DNA of 64,000 bases from Bacteroidaceae bacterium. GTDB taxonomy: Bacteria; Bacteroidota; Bacteroidia; Bacteroidales; Bacteroidaceae. Under the pieces are notes generated by a model. The model had not been told where the DNA came from, made no database searches, and saw nothing but the letters and a program-made list of their open reading frames with translations. The DNA lies in NCBI GenBank assembly GCA_017650105.1, contig JAGCFO010000032.1:29769-93768 (forward strand), given 5' to 3'. The number at the start of each line of letters is the position of its first letter. The stretch's first letter is position 1. Below are positions 19,871-29,365 of this stretch, piece after piece. A program made the translations under genes and the position numbers.

Positions 19871-21526
19871 ATGAAAATCCGTATGACTATGAGAATACTG
19901 TATAAGATAAGAAAAAGAGGGAAACTCTTTTTGTTGGCGACGTCCTGTTTTGCAGCGATGCTTTCGTCTTGTTCCGATGTCTGGGACAATCATTACGATC
20001 CCGAGAATGAAAAAGTGTCAGCCGGAACATTATGGGATGAAATATCTTCCCGCTCCGATTTAGCTGGTTTCTGCGCTGTATTGGAGAAGTGTGGATATAG
20101 CGAGAAACTGAATTCAGACCAGATGTATACGGTGTTTGCTCCAGTTGGAGAGATTAAAACCGACGGTTTGAAAAAAGAAGAGATAATAAGTGAGGTAATA
20201 GAGAACCATATCTGTCGCTATCCCATCTCAGCAAACAATCTTCTGTCTGAGCCAAAGAGCATTCATTTACTTAATAATAAAATTGGAGTTTTGGCACTCG
20301 AAGGAAGCAATTACTCTTTTTCTGGCAAATCATTGAAGGAGAAGAATATCCGATGTCGAAACGGAGTGCTTCACGTGACAGAGGGCCAATCCCCCTTCTT
20401 CTGCAATATATGGGAGTATATGGCAAAAGGAAGCGACTATAGCAGCATAAGCGACTATCTCTATTCTTTTAATGAACTGGTACTTGACGAGGAATCAAGC
20501 GTTGCCGGAGCTATCGTAGATGGGCAGATTACGTATGTTGATTCCGTAGTTGTCAATTACAACGAGATGTTCTATCGCATTGGTAAGTTGAATGACGAAG
20601 ACAGCCTTTATTGGATGATTCTCCCAACGAATACTGCTTGGGAGAAGGCTTACGAGAAGGTAAGCAGTTATTATAACTATAATGACAAGAATGTTTATCG
20701 TGACTCCCTCCAGCGTCATTACACTCAGCTTGCTATTGTCAACGACTTGGTTTACAGCCTTTCTATGCAACACTCTCCAATTGATTCTATTGAGTCGACA
20801 ACAAATGACATATTTTATAATCCTTTGAAAACGCTCCTTCCTGAGTATAATGATTTCAATTCGGGAATAGAGTGCAGCAATGGAATGGTTTTTCCCGTTG
20901 ACACATTACGGTTTAACCCTTGGGAATCGTGGCACCAAGCAATAGAGGTGGAAGCAGAAAATACTCGTGGCAGAGTATATGCATCGTGTGACCTGTACAA
21001 ACGAAACCTAAATGCTAGCAGTCCGTATTATTCTAAAGTGTCCCAGACGAGCTACATTGAAGCTTCTCCAACGTCCACATCCGCTAATCCTACGGTTACC
21101 TTCTCCGTTCCTCAGGTTTTGTCTGCGGCATATGACGTAAAGGTGGTCTTTCTCCCTCAGACTCTCAGTACCGACAAGTCAAATGTGGGACTTCCGAATA
21201 AACTGCTTGTAAATCTCAGTTATTTGGATGAGAAAGGCAAAACGGCAACAATTAAGTCATCTTATCTTTATCCCGATCCAGAGCGCATAGATACGGTTAC
21301 CGTGCTTGAAAATGTGCAGTTCCCGTACTGCAATTACGGAGAGTCGGAAACTACTACCGAGTTGAAGTTGCAGAGCCAAGTATTAAGCAAGGAACGCTCC
21401 ACATATTCAAGGACGCTCCTGATTGACTGCATTATAATGGAGCCCGTAAAGCAACAAGAGCAGAGTTTGCCGAATTCGGCAAATGTGCAACAGAGGAAAG
21501 ATGAAGTTCAAACTGTTAAAGAATGA
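19871..21526 (+). CDS. Third FAS1-type lipoprotein of the operon
   Basis: A 551-residue lipoprotein; the start at 19871 lies 4 bases after the previous stop and gives a signal with lipobox MLSSC (Cys34). The longer frame into the previous gene is unlikely. After Cys comes SDVWDNHYDP, a start seen in many FAS1/SusCD-linked lipoproteins. One FAS1 module is visible at about 50-160 (FCAVLEKCGYSEKL, MYTVFAPVG, CRNGVLHVTEG), then a second at 170-330 (SLYWMILPTNTAWEKAY). The C-terminal 180 residues form a beta-sandwich-like region (WHQAIEVEAENTRGRV). Its stop overlaps the next SusC start by 4 bases. Confidence 0.78.
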   Translation: MKIRMTMRILYKIRKRGKLFLLATSCFAAMLSSCSDVWDNHYDPENEKVSAGTLWDEISSRSDLAGFCAVLEKCGYSEKLNSDQMYTVFAPVGEIKTDGLKKEEIISEVIENHICRYPISANNLLSEPKSIHLLNNKIGVLALEGSNYSFSGKSLKEKNIRCRNGVLHVTEGQSPFFCNIWEYMAKGSDYSSISDYLYSFNELVLDEESSVAGAIVDGQITYVDSVVVNYNEMFYRIGKLNDEDSLYWMILPTNTAWEKAYEKVSSYYNYNDKNVYRDSLQRHYTQLAIVNDLVYSLSMQHSPIDSIESTTNDIFYNPLKTLLPEYNDFNSGIECSNGMVFPVDTLRFNPWESWHQAIEVEAENTRGRVYASCDLYKRNLNASSPYYSKVSQTSYIEASPTSTSANPTVTFSVPQVLSAAYDVKVVFLPQTLSTDKSNVGLPNKLLVNLSYLDEKGKTATIKSSYLYPDPERIDTVTVLENVQFPYCNYGESETTTELKLQSQVLSKERSTYSRTLLIDCIIMEPVKQQEQSLPNSANVQQRKDEVQTVKE

Positions 21527-24500
21527 GCGTTATGAAAAGATTTGAAAATGTTATATTGAGTATAAGAGGAATCGTATTTGTATGTCTTTTCTTCCTTTTT
21601 TCTTTACAATCACTAGCAGACAATATCATTCGCGGAACTGTAGTTGATGCATCTACTAAAGAACCAATTGCTGGAGCTCGTGTTGTTGCTCATGGACTAC
21701 AAAAACACTCAACGATGACGGATGAAATGGGGCAGTATGAACTGGCTATTCCTGATAATGTATCAATGCTCGATATCTCTGCTCCAGGTTATAATCTTGT
21801 ACAGAAATCAGTCGTAAAAGGGGGAGATGTCTCTCTATTTCGCGATGTTTTCCTTTCCGATTACGACTTGGAGACAGTGGTTTCAAGCAGTCGAACAGTA
21901 AGCGATTTTTCCCTGAGCCCTTCTTTGAGCATAGATACTGATATTTCAAACCGTTTGGGTGGCGATGTTCGTACTGTCACTCATAGTGGAAATCCTGCTA
22001 TGGGTGCATCAATGCTCATTGGTGGTATCAATTCTTTGCATGCAAATGCTCAGCCACTTATTATAGTGGATGGCGTTTATTACGATCAACAATATGGACG
22101 CGAAACTCTTCACGATGGATTTATCAACAACATGTTGGCTAACATTAGTGTGGCAGATATAGATAAAGTTACCGTACTTAAGAACGCTACTTCCATCTAT
22201 GGAACAAAAGGTTCTAACGGTGTCATTATTATCGACACAAAGCGCAGTACCAGTATGGCAACTCGTATTGAGGTGAATGCAATGGCGGGGGTGGAGTTAT
22301 TGCCGAAGTTTATGGACATGATGAATGCCTCTGAGTTTCGTTTGTATGCTTCTGAACTGATAGGAGGAACGGATACCAAACAGACTTCGTTTAAGTTTTT
22401 GAAGGAAGATCCTAACTATTACTATTATAATAAATACCATAACGAAACAAACTGGAGCGAATATCTTTATCGTGAAGCATTAACTCAGAACTATAGCATC
22501 AGTGTACAAGGAGGCGACGAAGTTGCAGATTATAACCTATCGTTAGGGTATGTCAATGGTCAAGGAACTCCTGTGTGCAACTCATTCTCTCGTCTCAACT
22601 TGCGTTTCAATACGGATATTAAACTTGGTGAAAAAGTCTCCACTCGTTTTGATGTCGCATACAACAATAATACTCGAAACCTTCGCGACGATGGTGTTCC
22701 TGAGGACTTTGTTTCAAGTACCATATTGTCTCCTGGATTTCTGGGATATGTGAAATCTCCTTTCTTGAACCCTTACCGTTATGACGAGAAAGGAAATCTT
22801 ACCACATTTATTGAAGGTGCTGATGACTTTGCTGAGGGACTCGCCCTGAATAGCTCATGGGCAAATCCAGTTGCGATAAATGTCTATGGAGAGGCTCGCA
22901 ACAAGAACTATCACGAGTCAAGTATGTTCAATATTTCCATATCTCCGCGGTATGATATTTCCTCTAAAGTCTACTTGCAAACTCTTTTCAACTATTCCCT
23001 TTCCAACGTAAACGAACGTTCCTTTGTACCGATGACCGGAGTTCCTACCTTTTATATTTCAGGAGTTGGAATCTCGTACAACAATGCGTCTAATTTGACT
23101 GCCAAACAAGAGAGTTTGTTTAGCGACACCAAAATTAACTGGCATGATAGGTTCGCTAATCATTCTATAAATCTTACTGGAGGTTTTCGTTTCACAAATG
23201 ATAGTTATCTAAGTAGTCATCAAGAAGGGCATAATACAGGAAATGATAAAACGCCCAATTTAAGTCAGTCTTTGGCATTTAAGACGGTAGGAGGTGAAGA
23301 CGACAAGTGGAGGTCAATGGCGTGGTATGCGGTAGTAGACTACAATTACCTATTTAAATATTTTCTGGAAGGTGCTGTCTCTATGGAATCGACATCTCGG
23401 TTTGGCTCTGATGTTAAATCTGGCTTGCCCTTAGCCGGTTTGCGATGGGGAGTTTTTCCCTCTTTGCAGGCAGGGTGGTTGGTTTCTTCTGAGAGCTTCT
23501 TCAAGGGAGTGCGTGCCATCGATTTCTTGAAACTAAGTGCAGGTTATGATGTTTCGGGTAATGACGATATCGATGTGACGGCTTCGCATACTGTATTCTC
23601 TTCAAGCAAATTCCTTGATAACTCAATCGGACTTTCGTTGAAGAGCATCGGCAACAATACGGTGAAATGGGAGACTACCCGACGTATTAACCTTGGGGCA
23701 GACATTCGTGCTTTCAACAATAGGCTGGGATTAAACGTTAGTCTCTTTAAAAGTTTCACCTCTGATTTGCTGACGTTGAAGAGCTTGCCTGAGATTTCTG
23801 GAGAGGGATTCTACTGGAGCAATGGGGGAAGCCTGCAGAATCAAGGCGTTAACGCTCGGCTTAACATGAAGTTGCTTGCTACTCGCGAGTGGAGTTGGGA
23901 GGCAGGGTTCTCTCTGGGACATTATCACAACGTTGTTACTGCATTGCCCGACGGAGATTTCACTACCAAGTTGTATGGTGCAGAAATCCTTACGGCTGTA
24001 GATCATCCAGTAGGCGTTTTCTATGGGTATCAGACGAAGGGAGTCTTTGCTTCCACAGAGGAGGCAGAGACTGCAGGGGTATATCAGTTGTTGCCCACAG
24101 GTGCACGTGAGTACTTCGGAGCAGGAGATGTTGAGTTTGTTAACAGAGATGATAAACTAGTGATTGACGATGACGATAAGACGATTATCGGTGATCCCAA
24201 CCCCGATATCTATGGAAATCTATTTAGTTCTTTGTCGTGGAGGCGTCTCTCTTTTGACTTGCAGTGGAACTATTCTTTAGGAAATGACATATACAACTAT
24301 TTACGTTCCCAACTCGAAAGCGGAAGCAACTTCTTCAATCAAACAACTGCTCTCAACCGCCGTTGGATAGCAGAAGGCCAGCAAACTGACATCCCGCGTG
24401 CTACGTTTGGCGACCCGATGGGGAATGGGCGTTTCTCCGATCGTTGGATTGAGGATGGGTCATATCTACGCTTGCGTCGAGCTACCCTAAGCTACAAACT

Positions 24501-24690
24501 TCCTGTCAATAGCGTTTGGTTGCAAGGCATTACCGTATGGTTGGCAGGAAACAATTTGCTTACTTTCACTCATTACCTCGGTACAGATCCTGAGTCTTCT
24601 CTATCAAACGGAGTACTTTATCAAGGCATCGATGCAGGGCTTGTTCCTCAAGGAAGAAGTGTTCAAGTAGGGCTTAAGTTAAATCTTTAA
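21523..24690 (+). CDS. SusC/RagA TonB-dependent receptor (second pair)
   Basis: An intact 1,055-residue outer-membrane transporter. It has a signal peptide (VCLFFLFSLQSLADN), a carboxypeptidase-D-like domain (GTVVDASTKEPIAGARVV), and a plug with GASMLIGGINSLHA, PLIIVDGVYYD and TVLKNATSIYGTKGSNG. The 22-strand barrel ends GLKLNL. The start overlaps the preceding FAS1 stop (ATGA), and ATG 21532 is an alternative start. The plug is less canonical than in the first SusC, since LRGVSS is replaced by LIGGINS. With the following SusD it should import a ligand, possibly presented by the FAS1 proteins (inference). Confidence 0.93.
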   Translation: MSVMKRFENVILSIRGIVFVCLFFLFSLQSLADNIIRGTVVDASTKEPIAGARVVAHGLQKHSTMTDEMGQYELAIPDNVSMLDISAPGYNLVQKSVVKGGDVSLFRDVFLSDYDLETVVSSSRTVSDFSLSPSLSIDTDISNRLGGDVRTVTHSGNPAMGASMLIGGINSLHANAQPLIIVDGVYYDQQYGRETLHDGFINNMLANISVADIDKVTVLKNATSIYGTKGSNGVIIIDTKRSTSMATRIEVNAMAGVELLPKFMDMMNASEFRLYASELIGGTDTKQTSFKFLKEDPNYYYYNKYHNETNWSEYLYREALTQNYSISVQGGDEVADYNLSLGYVNGQGTPVCNSFSRLNLRFNTDIKLGEKVSTRFDVAYNNNTRNLRDDGVPEDFVSSTILSPGFLGYVKSPFLNPYRYDEKGNLTTFIEGADDFAEGLALNSSWANPVAINVYGEARNKNYHESSMFNISISPRYDISSKVYLQTLFNYSLSNVNERSFVPMTGVPTFYISGVGISYNNASNLTAKQESLFSDTKINWHDRFANHSINLTGGFRFTNDSYLSSHQEGHNTGNDKTPNLSQSLAFKTVGGEDDKWRSMAWYAVVDYNYLFKYFLEGAVSMESTSRFGSDVKSGLPLAGLRWGVFPSLQAGWLVSSESFFKGVRAIDFLKLSAGYDVSGNDDIDVTASHTVFSSSKFLDNSIGLSLKSIGNNTVKWETTRRINLGADIRAFNNRLGLNVSLFKSFTSDLLTLKSLPEISGEGFYWSNGGSLQNQGVNARLNMKLLATREWSWEAGFSLGHYHNVVTALPDGDFTTKLYGAEILTAVDHPVGVFYGYQTKGVFASTEEAETAGVYQLLPTGAREYFGAGDVEFVNRDDKLVIDDDDKTIIGDPNPDIYGNLFSSLSWRRLSFDLQWNYSLGNDIYNYLRSQLESGSNFFNQTTALNRRWIAEGQQTDIPRATFGDPMGNGRFSDRWIEDGSYLRLRRATLSYKLPVNSVWLQGITVWLAGNNLLTFTHYLGTDPESSLSNGVLYQGIDAGLVPQGRSVQVGLKLNL

Positions 24691-24703
24691 TTTCCAATTT
24701 CGT

Positions 24704-26392
24704 ATGAAAGGAAAAAGTATATATATCACAATAAATAGTAAGCGTTTTGTCGGGGCTTTGCTGACGTCATTAGTCTGCTTTCTGACGTCCTGTTCTGATG
24801 TTTTTGATATGCCATCTTCCTATTTCGTTACCGAAGAGGAAAATGCCTTGTCGCAAGCTGCTGACTCTGTCTATTCAGTAGTTGGCATTCTTGGGAAAGT
24901 ACAACAGATTGCTGACAAAGTGGTCTTGTTCGGAGAGTTGCGTGCTGATTTGGTGGAAGATAACGAACACACCCCAAGTGACTTACGGGAAATTGTTGGC
25001 AATACTATATCAACAACTAACCCTTACGTCAATTACAGTGATTTCTATGCTATCATAAACAATTGTAACTACTTTCTCGAACGAGCCGATACGACGGTGT
25101 TGGTTTCGGGGCGGAAGGTTTTCCTAAAGGAATATGCTGTGGTTACTGCCATCCGTGCATGGACATATATGCAATTGGCGCTTATTTATGGAGAAGTACC
25201 CTTCTATACTGAGCCTATTCTAAAGGTTTCCGACACGGAAAAAGATTTCCCTAAATACAACCTCTTCCAGATTTGTTCGTACTTTATCCCTCAACTTCTC
25301 CCGTTTGTTGACACTGAGTTCCCTTCCTACGGAACAATCTACGGCATACCCTCGGCGAAATTCTATTTTCCAGTTCAATTGGTTCTCGCTGATATGTATC
25401 TGTGGCAACAGAATTACGAACGAGCCGCATATTATTATGCCTCTTATTTGGCTAAAAAAACGCTGACAACCGGTGTCGTAGCATCAAGCGTGGCATCAAT
25501 CAATTCAAGTGACGAAGTTAGTACAATGACATCCACATGGGGAACGTCGTTTACCAATCCCGTTTCTGATGAAATCATCACGCTTATCCCAATGGCTACA
25601 AGTAAATTGGAGGGTACGAAAAGCGAATTGGAAAATGTGTTCAGCAGTACAGAAGAAAACGACCAACACTATCAAGTTACTCCTTCGCAATCATACCAGA
25701 ACCTATGTTTGGAGCAAGACTATGCTTATGTAGTGAATGCCCGTACTACGAAGCATCTCGCTTGTGGTGATATGCGTCAGTATTCGACATTCCCTGCATA
25801 CTATGCTAAACTATATGGCACATCTTCGGGGCGGTATTCATTCCGTGAAGATGAGGAGGACATCCTTGTAAACAATAAATACACTAGCGGGCATGTTTTT
25901 GTTTATCGCGTCGGTACAGTATGGCTTCGTTTAGCAGAAGCTCTCAATAGGATGGGGCAGAGTACTGAAGCTTTCGGTATCTTGAAAGACGGCTGTAGCG
26001 TGCGTATGGTAGGCGACTCTTTGGCATTTACCTATGCAAACACTACTGAGGCGCTTGTGCGCTTTGCCGGTATTCATTCGCGTGGTTGCGGCAGATCTTT
26101 TGGTAACGATATGTACTCGATGCCAGATTTGACGGATTCTCTCACAGCAACCCTTTGGACTCCTCAGCAAGTGGAAGATTATGTTGAGGATCTCATTATC
26201 GACGAGATGGCACTCGAATCTGCCTTTGAAGGTTCTCGTTTCTACGATTTGATGCGAGTCGCCCTACGGAGAAATGACCCCTCGTATCTTGCTGACAGAG
26301 TGGCACATCGCAAGGGTTCTACAGAACCAGCTGACGAAACACTTAAGTCGCTCCTCAGCGATAAAGCAAATTGGTTTATCAAGCACGAATAA
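24704..26392 (+). CDS. SusD/RagB-like lipoprotein (second pair)
   Basis: A 562-residue lipoprotein (lipobox FLTSC, Cys30), 13 bases after the second SusC. It has the SusD-type helical N-terminus (LSQAADSVYSVVGILGKVQQI), the mid-region ITAIRAWTYMQLALIYG-like segment (VVTAIRAWTYMQLALIYGEV) and the C-terminal DEMALESAFEGSRFYDLMRV that matches the RagB family. It shares little obvious identity with the first SusD, so the two pairs probably bind different ligands. Confidence 0.92.
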   Translation: MKGKSIYITINSKRFVGALLTSLVCFLTSCSDVFDMPSSYFVTEEENALSQAADSVYSVVGILGKVQQIADKVVLFGELRADLVEDNEHTPSDLREIVGNTISTTNPYVNYSDFYAIINNCNYFLERADTTVLVSGRKVFLKEYAVVTAIRAWTYMQLALIYGEVPFYTEPILKVSDTEKDFPKYNLFQICSYFIPQLLPFVDTEFPSYGTIYGIPSAKFYFPVQLVLADMYLWQQNYERAAYYYASYLAKKTLTTGVVASSVASINSSDEVSTMTSTWGTSFTNPVSDEIITLIPMATSKLEGTKSELENVFSSTEENDQHYQVTPSQSYQNLCLEQDYAYVVNARTTKHLACGDMRQYSTFPAYYAKLYGTSSGRYSFREDEEDILVNNKYTSGHVFVYRVGTVWLRLAEALNRMGQSTEAFGILKDGCSVRMVGDSLAFTYANTTEALVRFAGIHSRGCGRSFGNDMYSMPDLTDSLTATLWTPQQVEDYVEDLIIDEMALESAFEGSRFYDLMRVALRRNDPSYLADRVAHRKGSTEPADETLKSLLSDKANWFIKHE

Positions 26393-26413
26393 TAGTTTTT
26401 TCTTAATACAAAT

Positions 26414-27955
26414 ATGTTTACCGAGAACGATTATCAACTTTTCGCAAAGCGAAAAGTATCTGTCGAGAAAGTAGAAGAACAACTCGCTCGATTCAAGGAG
26501 GGATTTCCTTACCTTAAGCTACAAGACGCTGCATCTGTTCCAAATGGTATTGTCCGTGCAGACAACAAGCAGATAGATGCAGCTATCGACAAGTGGAAGG
26601 AATATTGCAAAGATGGACATCGCGTTGTGAAGTTTGTCCCAGCTTCGGGTGCTGCCAGCCGTATGTTCAAAAATCTTTTTGCATTCCTCAATGGTCCTTC
26701 AGATGAGCCTACGACCGATTTTGAGAATATCTTCTTCGATCACCTTGCTTTTTTTGCATTCTACGATTCACTCAGCAAATGTTGTTCACACCTCTATGGA
26801 AAGGATGTGGAAACGCTTATGGAAGAGCATCGCTACAAGGATATTGTTTCAGCTTTGCTTTCTCCTGAGGGACTGAACTATGGCCAACTGCCAAAAGGAT
26901 TGCTGGAGTTTCATGCTTATGAGGGAGCGGGCTCCCGTACTCCCCTAGAGGAGCATTTGGTGGAAGGAGCCCTCTATGCAAAGGATTCCGATTCGAGGGT
27001 TCATATCCATTTCACGGTTTCGCCTGAGCATCATGTCCTTTTCAAGGAAAAAGTTGCTGCTGTAGCTCCTCTTTACGAGCGTCAGTTTGGCGTTACATAC
27101 GACGTCACATTCTCTGAACAGAAACTGTCGACTGACACTATTGCTGCTGATGTCGAGGGCGAGCCTTTCCGCGATAATGAAGGAAAACTTGTCTTCAGGC
27201 CTGGAGGACATGGGGCGCTTATTGAAAACCTGAATGAGCTGAATGCTGAAGTTGTTTTCATTAAGAATATTGATAATGTGGTACCCGACCGTCTGAAGGA
27301 GGACACCGTGCGCTACAAACAACTGTTGGCAGGCTTGTTGGTGCAACTGCAGGAGAAAACATTCACATATTTGCGGCTTCTCGATAGCGGGACATATTCC
27401 GACAATGACCTTGCAGGAATGATTCGTTTCCTCGAGGACAACTTCTTCTGCTTTAGCCCTTGGTTCAAGGCCGAGAGTGTGGGTACTGATAGTAAGGCTG
27501 CTGTCGTAAACTATTTGCAGTCGAAGCTCAACCGTCCTATTCGCGTCTGCGGTATGGTGCCAAATGTGGGAGAACCTGGCGGAGGGCCATTCCTCGCTTA
27601 CAATGCCGATGGAACAGTTTCGCTCCAGATTCTTGAGAGTTCTCAAATTGATATGAACAATCCCAAGAGCGCAAGCTTGTTTGCCAAAGGCACTCACTTC
27701 AATCCTGTGGACCTTGTCTGTGGAAAGAACAATTACCTTGGTGAGCCTTTCGACCTTACCAAGTACGTTGACAAGAACACGGGCTTCATCTCCTCTAAGT
27801 CGAAAGATGGGCGGGAGCTGAAGGCTCTGGAGTTGCCGGGCTTGTGGAATGGTGCTATGAGCGATTGGCTTACGCTTTTCGTTGAAGTGCCTCTTTCTAC
27901 TTTCAATCCAGTTAAGACTGTCAATGACCTCCTCCGCGCCGAGCATCAGAAGTAA
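26414..27955 (+). CDS. DUF4301 family protein
   Basis: A 513-residue soluble protein with no signal peptide, matching in content and length the DUF4301 family common in Bacteroidota. Seen are FVPASGAASRMFKNLF near 75, a segment typical of nucleotide-sugar or phosphate-binding loops, and FRPGGHGALIENLNEL near 260, resembling nucleotidyltransferases. The catalytic role is not established. It starts 21 bases after the second susD, with no visible promoter, and ends just before the operon terminator, so it may be the last gene of the operon; the link could be positional only. Confidence 0.82.
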   Translation: MFTENDYQLFAKRKVSVEKVEEQLARFKEGFPYLKLQDAASVPNGIVRADNKQIDAAIDKWKEYCKDGHRVVKFVPASGAASRMFKNLFAFLNGPSDEPTTDFENIFFDHLAFFAFYDSLSKCCSHLYGKDVETLMEEHRYKDIVSALLSPEGLNYGQLPKGLLEFHAYEGAGSRTPLEEHLVEGALYAKDSDSRVHIHFTVSPEHHVLFKEKVAAVAPLYERQFGVTYDVTFSEQKLSTDTIAADVEGEPFRDNEGKLVFRPGGHGALIENLNELNAEVVFIKNIDNVVPDRLKEDTVRYKQLLAGLLVQLQEKTFTYLRLLDSGTYSDNDLAGMIRFLEDNFFCFSPWFKAESVGTDSKAAVVNYLQSKLNRPIRVCGMVPNVGEPGGGPFLAYNADGTVSLQILESSQIDMNNPKSASLFAKGTHFNPVDLVCGKNNYLGEPFDLTKYVDKNTGFISSKSKDGRELKALELPGLWNGAMSDWLTLFVEVPLSTFNPVKTVNDLLRAEHQK

Positions 27956-27977
27956 AAAAAGAATATATTTGCTGATT

Positions 27978-28016
27978 CTGCCCCTTCGGTTCCCGATAAG
28001 CCGAAGGGGCAGTTTT
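27978..28016 (+). terminator. Operon terminator
   Basis: A perfect 12-bp GC-rich stem (CTGCCCCTTCGG at 27978-27989 with its complement at 28001-28012) is followed by TTTT. It closes the FAS1-SusCD-DUF4301 operon. Confidence 0.92.
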
Positions 28017-28641
28017 AATAGTATGCGATGTTAATTATCGCAACATCTTTCAATCTCAATGCTAAACTTAATATTTCCTACATGATGGAAATCGTAATAG
28101 ATGCAAAGCTTTCTACGGTATTATGTTATGCACTCTTCCTAACTCCTTATCCCAAAAATAAGATTTTCCTTATTCATTTATTGATGCAGAGCACCTTAAA
28201 GAAAAGTTTATAATAATCTGTGTTTCAGAAAAAATGAAGAAAGGGGCGTAATGGTGCAGAACGAGTGTGATTCGTTGACAAAAGTCAATTATTTCCAGAG
28301 AAAGGAGAACGATTGGGAGAGTTTCTCCCAAAATCCTTTTTCTTTGTGGGAGAAGTTCTCCCAAGCCTTTGGGAGGACCTCTCCCAAGAAGGAATAATGG
28401 TTCTCCCAAGAAAGAATAATACTTCTCCCTAGAAGGAATAATGAATTATACTTGTTGAAAAAATGCAAGACATCTAAACTAATTTGCCTCTTTCTTCATT
28501 AATGATTCACAATAGTTAATTGGAGTCTGATCTTGGTGCTTTTTTCCTTTTTTCTCTCCCAGTATTTACACATGAAGTCGTTATCTCGTAAGGTTTGAGT
28601 CAATTCCAACCATTCCGTTATGAATTAAATGGCAGAGGCAG
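28017..28641. other. Long intergenic region without a credible gene
   Basis: About 625 bases. Small frames (28028-28213 plus, 28170-28409 minus) lack start signals, family marks or normal composition. The one clear structure is the hairpin/22-bp repeat block at 28313-28440. The remainder is A/T-rich with no clear promoter. Confidence 0.55.
28313..28440. repeat. GGGAG-hairpin cluster and 22-bp tandem repeat
   Basis: Three consecutive palindromes with GGGAGA/TCTCCC arms lie at 28313-28331, 28348-28362 and 28369-28387. They run into three tandem units of 22 bp, each with TCTCCC then (A/T)AGAA(G/A)GAATAAT. Successive TCTCCC motifs end at 28329, 28362, 28385, 28407 and 28429. The purpose is unknown; a structured RNA or a decayed tandem repeat are both possible. 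Confidence 0.7.
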
Positions 28642-29316
28642 TTAGTTTAACAATTTCAGAATCTGTTGGTCCGTAGCTTGAGGAAGGAGTTGCCGTAAAT
28701 GAGTAAACAAGAGGTTGAATGATTCTTCTGGTGTATGCTCAGAAAAGCATGCTTCGTGCCCGTAGAGTTGCTCTGGAGTGGTTAGCAGCGACCATCCCCA
28801 TCCGTAGGGGCGGTTGTGTTTGTCGTGGGGATAGACAAAATCCTCAGTAACAATGCGCGTAGCCATTTGCAAACGCGTGATATAGGCGTCGAATCGGCTT
28901 CGCATCTTCGGTCCTGTGAATCCGCAGGCAGCTCGCAGCTCGCGCGTAATAAGGCTTCCGTTCATGCGAAGGGTCTCCAAAATGATGTCTTCTATGGTGC
29001 CCTCCTCTGGCTTGGGATAGAGATTCCGACGATAGTTGCAGAAGTCGGGCCACCACTTACGGCTGATGAAGCATGCTTTTCCTGCAAAGAACTTACCGTA
29101 GACGCAATCACTCTCGGTGATAATAGAGCCCTTCCATTTCCATAACGGCCAGTCCCAACCTCCATCGGGGTATACAACATATCGGCACTCTTCGTCAACC
29201 AAAGCTTCTGCACAATAACCAGGTATCCCGCTGTCGAGGAGTGGAAGAAACCCGATGTCTTGTATGAGTTCCATCAGCGCCACTTCGGTATGTATCTCTC
29301 CTTGTTTGATGTTCAT
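28642..29316 (-). CDS. AlkZ-related winged-helix protein
   Basis: A 224-residue cytosolic protein. The middle (LRMNGSLITRELRAACGFTG) looks like a winged-helix segment, and the W-rich region (DGGWDWPLWKWKGSIITES) is typical of short Bacteroidota proteins related to the YcaQ/AlkZ interstrand-crosslink glycosylase. It is about half the length of AlkZ and lacks an obvious QxQ catalytic motif, so enzymatic activity is uncertain. It is last in a minus-strand group with the AddA/AddB-like genes, compatible with a DNA-repair role. Confidence 0.6.
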   Translation of the reverse strand: MNIKQGEIHTEVALMELIQDIGFLPLLDSGIPGYCAEALVDEECRYVVYPDGGWDWPLWKWKGSIITESDCVYGKFFAGKACFISRKWWPDFCNYRRNLYPKPEEGTIEDIILETLRMNGSLITRELRAACGFTGPKMRSRFDAYITRLQMATRIVTEDFVYPHDKHNRPYGWGWSLLTTPEQLYGHEACFSEHTPEESFNLLFTHLRQLLPQATDQQILKLLN

Positions 29317-29365
29317 GGATGTTCTCCTACTTAAATAGAATGAGTTTTTTACTTATCTTCGCGAT

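Noticed and set aside
28170..28409. 79-residue minus-strand open frame in the intergenic region
   Set aside because: It is formed largely by the GGGAG/CTCCC hairpin cluster and has no promoter or family marks.
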